DNA of 64,000 nt from Zeugodacus cucurbitae (lineage: Eukaryota > Arthropoda > Insecta > Diptera > Tephritidae). The stretch lies in the NCBI RefSeq assembly GCF_028554725.1, contig NC_071672.1:1205001-1269000 (forward strand). Reading direction: 5' to 3'. A program made the position numbers and the translations under genes. Position 1 is the first letter of the stretch; each line of letters opens with the position of its first letter. Positions 1 to 8,721 of this stretch are shown here, one piece after another. The notes beneath the pieces were generated by a model. That model ran no database searches and was not told the DNA's origin. It was given only the letters and a program-made list of their open reading frames with translations.

Positions 1-2115
1 TTTCCTTCTACACACCTAACGTCCCGGATGTACTCATAAGTCACCCGACCATTGAGACTATTATCCCAACGGTCTTGCCACCTACTCCTAACCCTGTCAT
101 CTAGAAGCCTCTTGCTTCCTACATATCCCAACCTCTCCACATCATCATCGGAAATCAAACCATTCCGCAGCAATGACACACTCACACGCACGCTGTATGA
201 CAACCAGGTCAAGAGGGGGCGCACCTAGTAACACCGGCAACGCATCCGTAGAAACGGTGCGACATACAGGCAGTCAGGCGAGCATCATGCAACGCTGGAC
301 GGAGAGGAGCTTTCGGCGACCGAAGACCGTCGTGGCCGTTCGCCACCATATAGCAGCCCCATAAGTGTCACAAGCCACAAATAAGCCGCGATATATGGCG
401 CGAACAGCACGACGTCCGAGGCCCCAATCACTCCGTAAAACGCGCATAACCTTACCTACGACCGCCTGCAGTCGCACCTTCACACTCACCAAGTGTGGAG
501 TAAAACACATTCTTTCACTCATGGTCAACCCCACGCCTTGAGCGACCTTCAACAAGGAGAAGAAGGTCGTCCGCATACGCACAACACTTACAGAGTGGTT
601 CGTGCTGCCCAAGCAGAGAGTCCATCATGAGGTTCCATATATATGGACCACAGATGGATCCCTGTGGACAGCCACGAGCCACTCCAATCTCCACACTCCC
701 ATTCATTCCAACGATAGAGGATTTCCATCCGAAAAGTAGCTTCGCCAGAGACTAATTTCCGGACAGCCAAGTTCCTCTAACCGTTCTATCACTCGATCCC
801 AGATCAGATAATCGAATGCCCCCTTGAAGTCAACAAATATGCCTAGGACATACTTGTTGACATTCTCCCTAACAACATTCTGCACATACATCCACGCATC
901 TTCCACACTGCGTCCTTTCCTGAACCCATATTGCCTATCCGACCACATACCTCGCGTTAGCTCCTGAAGTCGTTCCACCATAACCCTCTCCAGTACTTTT
1001 CCAAGCACCGGAAGAAGGCTGATGCCCCGATAAGAACGAGGATCACTCCCGATCTTATCAGGGGACTTCAGGAGAGGGACGACCCTGGCACTTTTCCACT
1101 CACGTGGAAAATATCCCTCCCACACGCACTTGTTATAAATGGCCTCCAAGTATTCCGGAATGAACTTCCACAAGCTTTTGCACATCTCTCCGTTCAAACC
1201 ATCAAAACCTGGGGACCGTGTAGACCTAACCAGGCCAAAGGCGTATCCCAACTCCTCATCTTCTAGTGGTGGAACAGGTACCTCTTGTGCTTGAGGTGCC
1301 TGAACCTCAGCCCTGGGAAAGAACGCTCCTAACAGAACCTCCGCACACTCTCTCCACGTTGATAACACAGAGTCACCAACGCGGAGAGAGGTGATATCCT
1401 CCCTCTTACGACCCCTGCAGATCCTGTAGACCTGCCCCCAGGGGTCATACCTATTCTCCCAAACAAAGCTCCTCCATTCCTCTTCTTTTATTCTCACAAG
1501 CATATCCTTATACTCTCTAACCGCACAACTAAAATCATATCTGATCTGGGATAACCTATCCGAATTGGACCGCCGAGCACGCTGGAACTTTCGTCTCAAC
1601 CGCCGGACAGTCCTCCTCTTCAAGGTTAACTCATTCGTCCACCACCTAATTTTCCTAATCCTAGAACTTTCATACTTCCTGAAAACCATATCATTAACAC
1701 ACCAGACCAACTCATACAGCTGAGCAATTTGCTCGTCCCAGTTCCTCAAACTCACTAAGCGGTATTTCCAATACCGCTTCCCTTACATTCTGTCCATATT
1801 GGTTCCAGTCAGTACCAGAGGTACGCCATCGCCGGGGCTCGCTAAATTTGCAATACAAACTAGCGACAATCATTCCACCGAACTCCCCTCTACTGAAACA
1901 CACACCCCCTGTTGCGACGAATCCAACACTACGCAATCGTAGTTTGGATCAGTCACAACAATTGCGGCATTACCCCCAAGGTCCGTAAAGACCCTGAAAA
2001 CTCCCGGAAGAACCCGAAGCACACCATTGGTGGTGTAGGGCTCCAGGAGTAAGGCAATGCCCTCAAGCATACAACCCCCCAACTCACACATCACGGAATA
2101 CGATCCCTGACAATT
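1..2115 (-). pseudogene. R1-A1 ORF2 (endonuclease-reverse transcriptase), broken
   Basis: ORF2 of R1 elements encodes an APE-type endonuclease that nicks the 28S site and a reverse transcriptase that copies the RNA there. RT motifs are readable in pieces: SYRGISLLPVLGKVLERV, QYGFRKGRS, DFKGAFD (about 703-1755), then GCPQGS and the catalytic CAYADD (515-706). The endonuclease is truncated: its start (LNCQGS-like, QLN near 2110) and the VCVSVEG region survive, but the catalytic GLDANA and SDHN motifs are missing because about 400 bp was lost at 1834. Frame breaks lie near 532 (185-bp deletion), 715, 1745 and 1865. The C-terminus is outside the window. Identity as R1 ORF2 is firm; activity is excluded. 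Confidence 0.9.
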
Positions 2116-3432
2116 TAGCTGATGGAGGGTATATCGGGCAGACAGCGGACATCATAAGATGCCCAGCTGGCCTAACCTTAAATGCACAGTTGCGACAATG
2201 GGGTGCATTGACGCAACCGGTAGCTCTGTGGCCTTCTTGACCGCAACTCCTACAGACATCTGATTTGGCCCTACACTCAGCCACTCTATGGTCAAAACCC
2301 ATACACCGGAAGCAGCCAGCAACAGGGGTATCCGGTCGAACCCAGAAGGAAAACCACTTTATGTAGCACCTTCCCGCTTCCAAGAGGGCGGACATTGATT
2401 TGTCCGAACCCTCAAGGACAACGTTGGTGCTACCATCAGCGGCCATCTTCCTGGGCCGACTGACCATCCGCACATCTGACTTTCGTGCCTCAGGGCTGAC
2501 GTCCTGGAGGTTCAACCGAAAGAGCTCCTCCATGAAGTCATCATGGGAGATTTCGGTGTGAACCCCCTGAACCGCAACCCGCGGACCCAACTTCCGGTTA
2601 ACAGTCACATTCAATCCCACCTCCCCGAATTTGGCACTATTCGCCACCTTTTCCCTCTCTAAGACAGAGGGGGGTGCGAATAACCACCCCACCACCCTTA
2701 ATCGGCTTCACCTCGTGCACTCGCACTCCGAGGGAAGGTCCCACCTCTTTCACCACCTTTTTTATGACTTCCTTAGAGGAAGTCGTCGGGGCCTTGCTGC
2801 ACACCACCACCGACCACGTCTCCACGGGCTTCGGCAATGCCGGAGCAATCGCCTCCAACACAGGTGCTGAAGGCGCACGCACCGACTCAGCCGGAGCCAA
2901 ACCCACAACCGACCTCTTCGGTTGGGGAATATATCCCCCACATCCCCCCCTGAGAGCGTCAACCTGACCGCGAAGATGGGCATTCTTGGTTACTACCGTC
3001 ATCAGGAGCGCCTCGTGCTTCGAGGCAAGCTCCATCAGCCCCTTCGCGGTAGTGACCTCAAAGTCTTTAGCCCCCAACACTAAGGCGTTTAACTCGGCCG
3101 TCACTGCCTTCATGGCAGCAACATGGCTGATAGCGCCTCCCCCAACCACAGCCCCATTATCTCCACCCTGACGTTTCCCTCCCTCCTTCCCCGAGCTGAC
3201 TTTCGTCGATCCCTCCTTCGCGACGCTCTTTTTTGCGACACCCTTTTTCACGACGCCCTTATCCGCGAATCCCTTATCCGCAACGCCCTTCCCAGTGCCG
3301 CTGTTACCGCCGCTCTCGGCCGGCTGAGAAGCACCCGAAACTGCGGGGTGAGCAACCGCTTTTTCAGCGGTGCCACCTATTCCGCTACTGCTCTCACTCC
3401 CACCATCCTCCGATTTCATCAACAGAGGCGAC
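2084..3432 (-). pseudogene. R1-A1 ORF1 (Gag-like, CCHC zinc knuckles), broken
   Basis: ORF1 of R1 encodes an RNA-binding protein that packages element RNA. Its C-terminal part (2084-2695) carries three zinc knuckles: CFRCMGFDHRVAEC, CRSCGQEGHRATGC and a degenerate CRNC segment. The N-terminal part (2637-3432) is rich in Lys, Ser, Gly and Ala and then reads HVAAMKAVTAELNALV, a segment shared by every R1 ORF1 here. The two parts are in different frames because of one extra G in the G-run near 2670. The N-terminal MAPPRRRR region was deleted at about 3438. Frames that extend past 3432 read into 5'UTR sequence. Confidence 0.88.
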
Positions 3433-3548
3433 ACCCAGGCACCCTTTGGGCACAACTGTACGAGCAGACCCGAAACAAGTTCAACTGAACGCCAGGCGCT
3501 CAGCACAGCACTCACTGGTAGGCAATCCAGCCAGCAGGAATACCTACA

Positions 3549-3553
3549 ACACG
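3549..3553. repeat. Left target-site duplication of the Waldo-like element
   Basis: ACACG here and at 8004-8008 flank the inserted element. The uninterrupted R1 5'UTR in copy A2 (about 13612-13625) reads straight through with a single ACACGG, which defines the insertion boundaries. Five bases is short, so the exact edge could move by a base or two. Confidence 0.6.
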
Positions 3554-3580
3554 TTTCCGAAGGGGGAATCTTCAAAAGAT

Positions 3581-3602
3581 ACTGGTAATGTATGTTACCA
3601 GT
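3581..3602. other. Hairpin near the 3' end of the Waldo-like element
   Basis: ACTGGTAA, a 6-base loop, then TTACCAGT: a perfect 8-bp inverted repeat about 27 bp from the 3' terminus of the element. It could be the RNA structure that its reverse transcriptase recognises, but that is inference. Confidence 0.6.
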
Positions 3603-3806
3603 ATGCACGATTCATACTGTCTGCTAAAGATACACCTCATTCGGGACCACGCCCAACTATGTTGGACTTGCGAAACAGTATGCCTGCGTACTAAACCCTG
3701 AATTTCGGCTCCTATAGCTTATAATTGGACCTGCGGGACCGCCGTTAAGCACTACTTCGCAGGACCAAGCTGGGCCACTATGCCACTTCAGATACTCCCC
3801 GCAGGG

Positions 3807-6050
3807 TTATTCACTTTGTATTATACTTCTGCGCTGTCGTTCTTTAACCCTAAGTTCTTGGATCGCTATAGCGGTCCACTCCTTCATTTTAGCCCACACC
3901 AGCTGCGATTGCAACATGTGACTCACTATATTATCAGGCGTCATTACTTCATTAATTATCTGCTCTATCGAGGTTCTCTCCTTTACATATCTCGAGCAGG
4001 AGAAAAATATATGTTCTGCATTTTCTTCTGCACTTCTGCAGAAGGAACATTCAATATTGTCGTCGTGGCCGAACCTGTGGAGGTACTGCCTGAAACAGCC
4101 ATGCCCAGACAGGAACTGGGTCAGATAGAAGTCTGTCTCTCCATGTAGCCTACCAATCCAGGTTGATACGTTCTTAATGAGTCTATAGGTCCATCTTCCT
4201 TTTTCTGCCGCATCCCATTGCGCTTGCCACTCGTTAAGTTTCACCTGTCTCTCCTCTTTGCGCTCATCGTCCGTTAGGCGCCTATTCACAAGTTTTGTCT
4301 TTCGATAGACTCTGCTAAGCTCCGAAGCCATTATATCCGGTGGCATAAGGCCAGCTATGATACCAACAGCTTCGTGTGACAACGTTCTAAACGCGCAGGC
4401 AACTCTAATGGCGCTTAGTCTAGAAACTGTCTTTGCCTTGTTGGCACATGTTTTTTGATGTAAAGCCATCCCCCATATAGGAGCCGCGTACATCAGTACT
4501 GATTGGCAAACTTTAGCTAGTAGAGTTCTCCTACTATGGCTGGGTCCGCCAATGTTGGCCATGATTCTCGATAGGGCCGCTGTCACTTTAGCTGCTTTGC
4601 CACATGCTTTCTCGATGTGTGCCTTGAAATTCAGCCTCGCATCGATCATAACGCCGAGATACCTCAGTGCATTTTGTGTTACAACATTGTACCCATCAAT
4701 ATTTAGGGTGACCGTTTCCAGTTTTTTCCTGCTCGTGATAAGAACAGCTTCAGTCTTTTCCCCAGCAAGCTGTAGTTTAGTTCTGGTGAGCCAATCTTTG
4801 AATTTTGCAGTGGTCTCATTGCAAACGCTTTGAATGTGGAAAAGTTCCTTCGCAACGATCGTCACGGCGATGTCGTCCGCATAGCCAATTATTTGGGCGC
4901 CTTTTGGCAGGGGTAGGCGTAACACACCATCATACAACACATTCCATAATAACGGACCCAATACTGAGCCTTGCGGTACTCCACCTGCCACCACGTACTT
5001 TTTTGGACCTACATCGGTATCGTACAATAGCAGCCTATCAGACAGATATCTACTAATTATTCGCAGTAGATACATCGGTGTATTTCTCGCCTCCAGTGCG
5101 CTTATAATGTTCGGCCAGTATGCCGAGTTGAAAGCATTTTTTACGTCAAGTGTGACAACCGCACAATATTCTTTCTCACCGAACATCCATCTGGTGCCCG
5201 ATATGGCTTTGGCCGCAATAACAGTCACTTTTCCTACAGCGTCTATGGTGGACCGACGTCTTCTGAAGCCGAATTGGTTATCAGATAGACCAGATGGCTC
5301 ATCTTCTAGGTGGCGTTCCAGACGTGCGCAGGTCAACCTCTCCAGTATTTTACCCATGGTGTCGATCATGCAAAGTGGTCGATACGCACTCGGCTCACCT
5401 GCCGGTTTATTCGGCTTCTGTAGTAGGACTAAGCGCTGTTTTTTCCACACTTTTGGAAAAACTCCTTCGTTTAAGCACCGCGTATAAAGCTCGGTGAACA
5501 CACTTTTGTTTTGATTGATGGCTATTTTGAGTGCCTTGTTCGGGATGCCATCAAGTCCAGACGCCTTTGCGTTGCCGAATCTCTCCGCCACCTCGATAAT
5601 TTCTTTCTCATCGATTATCATGGCTTCCACAACTGCGGGTAACCTTCTACGCGGTATTATTTCATAGTCGTTTTGCAGAACACTGGGGGGAATATAGCAA
5701 CTGTAGAAGTATATTCCACCAACTTTCGCACGTGTGTAGAAGGATTTCCCTTGGAGCGGCTTGTCTTGAAAGGCATTGTCCCCACAGACCCATATGGCAG
5801 CTTTCCTCTCTTTGTCCGAAATCCAGGTACCAGCACTTCTGTCCTTATACTGTTCACATATTAATGCCACATCTGCCTTTTTCTCATATAGTGTCTGAGT
5901 CAATAGTTCTTGGGCCGCTTCACAGTGATTAAGGTTGATTTGTACAATTCTCATTTGGAGTTTCTGCACGCCGCTTGATAAAGGGGAAATCTCCAACTTC
6001 CAATACGGTGACCTGTATCCTTTTGTCCCTTGCTTTTGCATGCTGCACAT
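3807..6050 (-). pseudogene. Waldo-like ORF2: endonuclease fragment fused to reverse transcriptase
   Basis: A 747-codon open frame, much shorter than a usual R1-clade ORF2 of about 1000 residues or more. Residues 30-125 match the start of an APE endonuclease (IVQINLNHCEAAQ, ICEQYKD, a GG-IYFYSCYIPPS stretch). The sequence then jumps near 5655-5690 into the RT N-terminus (EKEIIEVAERFGNAKASGLDGIP). The endonuclease centre and end (GDFNA-like and SDH motifs) and the linker are absent, apparently by an in-frame deletion. RT motifs follow: AYRPLCMIDTMGKILER, QFGFRRRRST, LDVKNAFNSA, GVPQGSVLGP, GYADDIAV and LRYLGVMID. A C-terminal CSFCRSAEENAEHIFFSC knuckle is present. RT might be intact; target nicking should be lost. 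Confidence 0.85.
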
Positions 6051-7290
6051 GATGGCGATTTGTCACATTCTTTTGCGAAGTGCCCCTTTTCACCACACCT
6101 CGCACAACTTTGGCTTCTGTCATCTTCACTGGTACACGCCCTCGCCAGATGCCCATATTCTAGGCACCTGAAACACTTTTTTAGATTTGGCTTTTCCCTT
6201 ATTCTACAGACCACCCATCCAATTTTAATCTTGTGAGCGTCAATAAGTCGTTTTGCGTCCGTTGCTGGTAGGCTAATTACCGCCGTCTGCGTGCCCGCAT
6301 ATGCCTTCCTGATGTTTTTGATCGCCTTTTCCTCGAAGGAGCTCAACTCCTTAATTTCCGATCTAATTGCCACAACTATGTCATCCTTAGTGGTTACTTC
6401 GTCAAGGTCGCGTATCTCCACCGCTATCTCATGGGTTACAGCTCTTATCAGCGCCTGGTCTCCTAGTACCTTGCATATCTCGTTTTGATATCGGCCCGTA
6501 TTCAACATCTGCGTCTTCTTCATTTCCAGCAGAATCGCGCCTTTTGCCGTCTTCCTGATCCTGGAGACATTCTCCCCGAGCTCTCGCAGGGTATCTTCCT
6601 TTTTGACAGCTTTGAGTATATCGCTATATGACATGTTTCCAGCTCGTGCGATAATTATTGCATCCGGTCTCGGACGTGGGGCATAGGATGCCTTCTTGGT
6701 CTGTATTTTGCGCTTGACCTGCTCATCTTTAGCACTTCCCCTTGACTTGCTTTTTTCTTAGGCGGCGTCCTTCGAGTCTGCGGCTCCTCCTAGCGGGGTC
6801 TCTTCGGCGTAAAATCCACCGATGTGAGTCTAAGAGGGACATTCCGCTTATTCTCTATGGATTTGTTAAGCTCCCTTTGAGCGCGTGCGTGTAGTTTCGT
6901 CACGGAGCTAAGTAGGCCACGGATTTGGTCGTTGATCGATCGTTGTGGCAGGCGCATTGCTTCTGTCAACTTCCTAATGGTTTCCCCTAATTCTGACATG
7001 ACGTCATTACCGGTTTGCGTCGATTCTGTTGTAGGCGCTCTATCTTGTAGTGCAGGTGGCGAAGATCTCGCTCTCGCAGGCTTTTCCACCGAAAGCACTT
7101 TTATAGGCGATCGCACAAGTCTTGAGGCACGTTTAAAGGGGTCAGCTTCAGTGCTAACTCCACTAGTGCTAGTCGTTCTACTGGTCAGATCCACTTCTGA
7201 CATCTTGTTACCACCACTTGGACTCTGAGTGCCACTACTCGTTATACCGTATATATTGCTGCTGCTGTTTGTTCTCAATTCATTCTCCAT
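5951..7290 (-). pseudogene. Waldo-like ORF1 (Gag-like), interrupted by stops
   Basis: The N-terminal part (7290-6790) begins MENELRTNSSSN and is Ser/Thr-rich and basic. A TAG follows PKRPR at 6790, and a further stop lies in the next stretch near 6757. The frame reopens at about 6710 with KRKIQTKKASYAPRPRPDAIII, then MSYSDILKAVKKEDTLREL (from 6634). Zinc knuckles of CCHC type follow: CFRCLEYGHLARAC and CARCGEKGHFAKEC, with a third CAAC start. The end overlaps the start of ORF2, as in other R1-clade elements. At least two stops make it non-functional. Confidence 0.82.
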
Positions 7291-8003
7291 ACTTCGTGTT
7301 TTATTCAGCGCATCGTGTGTAGGGGGCGGGCCGAAATAACAGGAACGGGTATACCCTCGGAGACACTGCTCCTACCCCAGTTCCCTGAGGCCTGTTCTAC
7401 GCTTTACCAGTCAAGGAAAACACGGACGGACCGGCGCTCGCCCGGAGCAACGCAGGCTACTACCCCTGCGTCCAGTACACACTCCCTGACCAAGGACCGA
7501 AGTGGCTGTTTACTGATACACTGCGCGGCTAACACCTCGGCAGAGCAAGCTCACATCACCCTTTTATTCTCACCAGCGGAGACGTCGCTGTCAAGATTTC
7601 CAGGGACTCCCAGTGCGCCGCGCAGTGTACCGGTCAGATTGTTAAATCAGCCGCACCTAACATGGTGAACAGACGCTGACCAGGAAGCCGCCCATTATGG
7701 GTCCGTCGCGCCTGGGTTTTTGTACTACTCAACATGCATATGCATGTTGAGGTTTTGAGGTGGACACCTATTTCTAAGAGGCGGTGTCGGTTCGCCACTG
7801 TCACAGGAACATCTTCGGTTTGCTGACTTTTAATCGCTTCCTCCGCTCCTGTCGCTCATCGTCGGGGATTGCTTATTCGCTTAAACTTATTTCGCAACTA
7901 ACCTGCTACTACAGGCCGTCCGGCTATCCGCGACCTGTCGACCTCCCCGGTCGCTTTGAGCTCAGCTATGGTATACGTCCCACCGGGAATACGTCCCACC
8001 GGG
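7291..8003 (-). other. 5'UTR/promoter region of the Waldo-like element
   Basis: About 710 bp with no coding potential that resembles any family I know; open frames here look like chance. It contains the 24-bp palindrome at 7728-7751. Non-LTR elements of this group usually carry an internal promoter at the 5' end, so promoter function is inferred from position only. Confidence 0.55.
7728..7751. repeat. Perfect 24-bp palindrome
   Basis: CTCAACATGCAT followed immediately by its reverse complement, with no loop, in the element's 5'UTR. It contains ATGCAT cores. It could be a dimer-binding site for a transcription factor or a cruciform; function is unknown. Confidence 0.75.
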
Positions 8004-8008
8004 ACACG
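8004..8008. repeat. Right target-site duplication of the Waldo-like element
   Basis: ACACG, matching 3549-3553. R1-A1 5'UTR resumes directly after it (GTAAACCACTG at 8009), in register with copy A2. Confidence 0.6.
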
Positions 8009-8220
8009 GTAAACCACTGAAACTGTGCGACAGCCCACCAACAACAAACGTGTGAATACCCACGCTACTTCTAAAAACAACAATGCTGTACTTACCAGTA
8101 CACACCGTACAGTCAACCGCGACTGTACAAAAACACTCGCCCGTACCGAAACCCGTTACCAAGAAAATCACGATGCGCACGCACGTCTATCCGCGTCGAA
8201 AGCCAACTAACGAATGAATG

Positions 8221-8234
8221 AGTAGATAGGGACA
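8221..8234 (-). repeat. 14-bp 28S target copy between R1-A1 and R1-A2
   Basis: AGTAGATAGGGACA (minus strand TGTCCCTATCTACT) is the 28S sequence that R1 duplicates on insertion. It is the only DNA between the 5' end of A1 (with a small AATG repeat at 8213-8220) and the 3' end of A2. Confidence 0.92.
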
Positions 8235-8446
8235 ACGTCCGGTGGGATTAACGTGGGTACCTGCCGACGACGGCCTTACTCCACGGTGCTCAAAAGCACA
8301 GCGGATCAAATCAATGCGATGATCAGCGCCCCGAAAATGCTACGCATTATTCGGTACCAATTGGCGTGTGGAATGGACACACTAACCACCTTGGTGGGGT
8401 TCGAGGCCTATCTAAAACCTCTGCCGTACTGTGGGTCCGGCACCCG

Positions 8447-8485
8447 GTTGCAATGCAACTCCACATTGAGTGACCAAAGTCACTC
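8447..8485 (-). promoter_or_regulatory. Two small 3'UTR hairpins in R1-A2
   Basis: First hairpin: GTTGCA, one base, TGCAAC (8447-8459). Second: GAGTGAC, loop CAAA, GTCACTC (8468-8485). In subfamily B the second keeps a 6-bp stem with a 6-base loop (GAGTGA/TCACTC), although copy B1 has one mismatch. Candidate recognition structures for the RT. Confidence 0.6.
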
Positions 8486-8546
8486 TCCCCGCATTTGGGT
8501 ATTGAACCACAACCACCACGATACTCCCCGAGGGGCCAGTCCGCAT

Positions 8547-8581
8547 GAGCAGGTTGGAGCGAACTCCAAGGGCTCCTGCTC
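8547..8581 (-). promoter_or_regulatory. Compound 3'UTR hairpin with UUCG loop (subfamily A form)
   Basis: Outer stem GAGCAGG (8547-8553) pairs with CCTGCTC (8575-8581). Inner stem TTGGAG pairs with CTCCAA around CGAA, which is a UUCG tetraloop in the minus-strand RNA, with a 5-base one-sided bulge (GGGCT). In subfamily B the outer stem is GAGTAGG/CCTACTC: both sides changed together, which argues for a real RNA structure. Confidence 0.72.
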
Positions 8582-8721
8582 CCCGTGGTACCAGAATTAA
8601 GTCTCCGGTCAGACCTCGTAGCCGAAACTAATACCAGTTGAGCTTCCATACAGCTCTGGACTGGTGACCATGGATTGAATCCCATTCTCTCAACCAATTC
8701 ATACACCTTTCACACCAGAAG

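Larger units (their letters stand above)
3554..8003 (-). mobile_element. Non-LTR retrotransposon, R1 clade, Waldo-like, internally deleted
   Basis: A 4.45-kb element inserted in the 5'UTR of R1-A1. Order on the minus strand: 5'UTR (8003-7291), ORF1 with zinc knuckles (7290-5951), ORF2 (6050-3807), 3'UTR (3806-3554). The ORF2 opening (IVQINLNHCEAAQELL...DVALICEQY) is typical of the R1 clade (R1, Waldo, TRAS). Waldo elements are known to favour ACAY-type repeats; the flanking ACAACACG is loosely compatible, so the Waldo label is tentative. A 12-base unit (starting GTCCCACC) is repeated at 7977-7988 and 7993-8004, at the 5' edge. No poly(A) is seen at the 3' end. Both ORFs are defective. Confidence 0.8.
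1..8220 (-). mobile_element. R1 retrotransposon copy A1, interrupted and 3'-incomplete in window
   Basis: A minus-strand R1 element whose 3' end lies beyond the left edge. ORF2 occupies 1-2115, ORF1 about 2084-3432, and 5'UTR sequence 3433-3553 and 8009-8220. A separate non-LTR element (3554-8003) splits the 5'UTR. Aligning by eye to copy A2 shows several deletions: 185 bp at about 532, about 400 bp of the endonuclease region at about 1834, about 55 bp at the ORF1/ORF2 boundary near 2115, and about 540 bp of ORF1 start plus 5'UTR at about 3438. The 5' end abuts the 14-bp 28S target at 8221-8234. It is a dead copy. Confidence 0.9.
8235..8721 (-). other. R1-A2 3'UTR
   Basis: About 490 bp between the ORF2 stop and the 28S target. 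R1 reverse transcriptase is known to recognise the 3'UTR RNA when it starts cDNA synthesis. The region is shared by A and B subfamilies except for about the last 16 bases. It contains three hairpins, at 8447-8459, 8468-8485 and 8547-8581. Frames seen on the plus strand here are antisense shadows repeated in every copy. Confidence 0.85.

Noticed and set aside
7315..7668. A 117-residue plus-strand frame in the Waldo-like 5'UTR
   Set aside because: No motif or similarity, low-complexity composition, and opposite in strand to the element.
8253..8600. Plus-strand open frames over every R1 3'UTR (for example MGTCRRRPYSTVLKSTADQ)
   Set aside because: They recur in all copies because the 3'UTR itself recurs; they are antisense to the element and share no known family.
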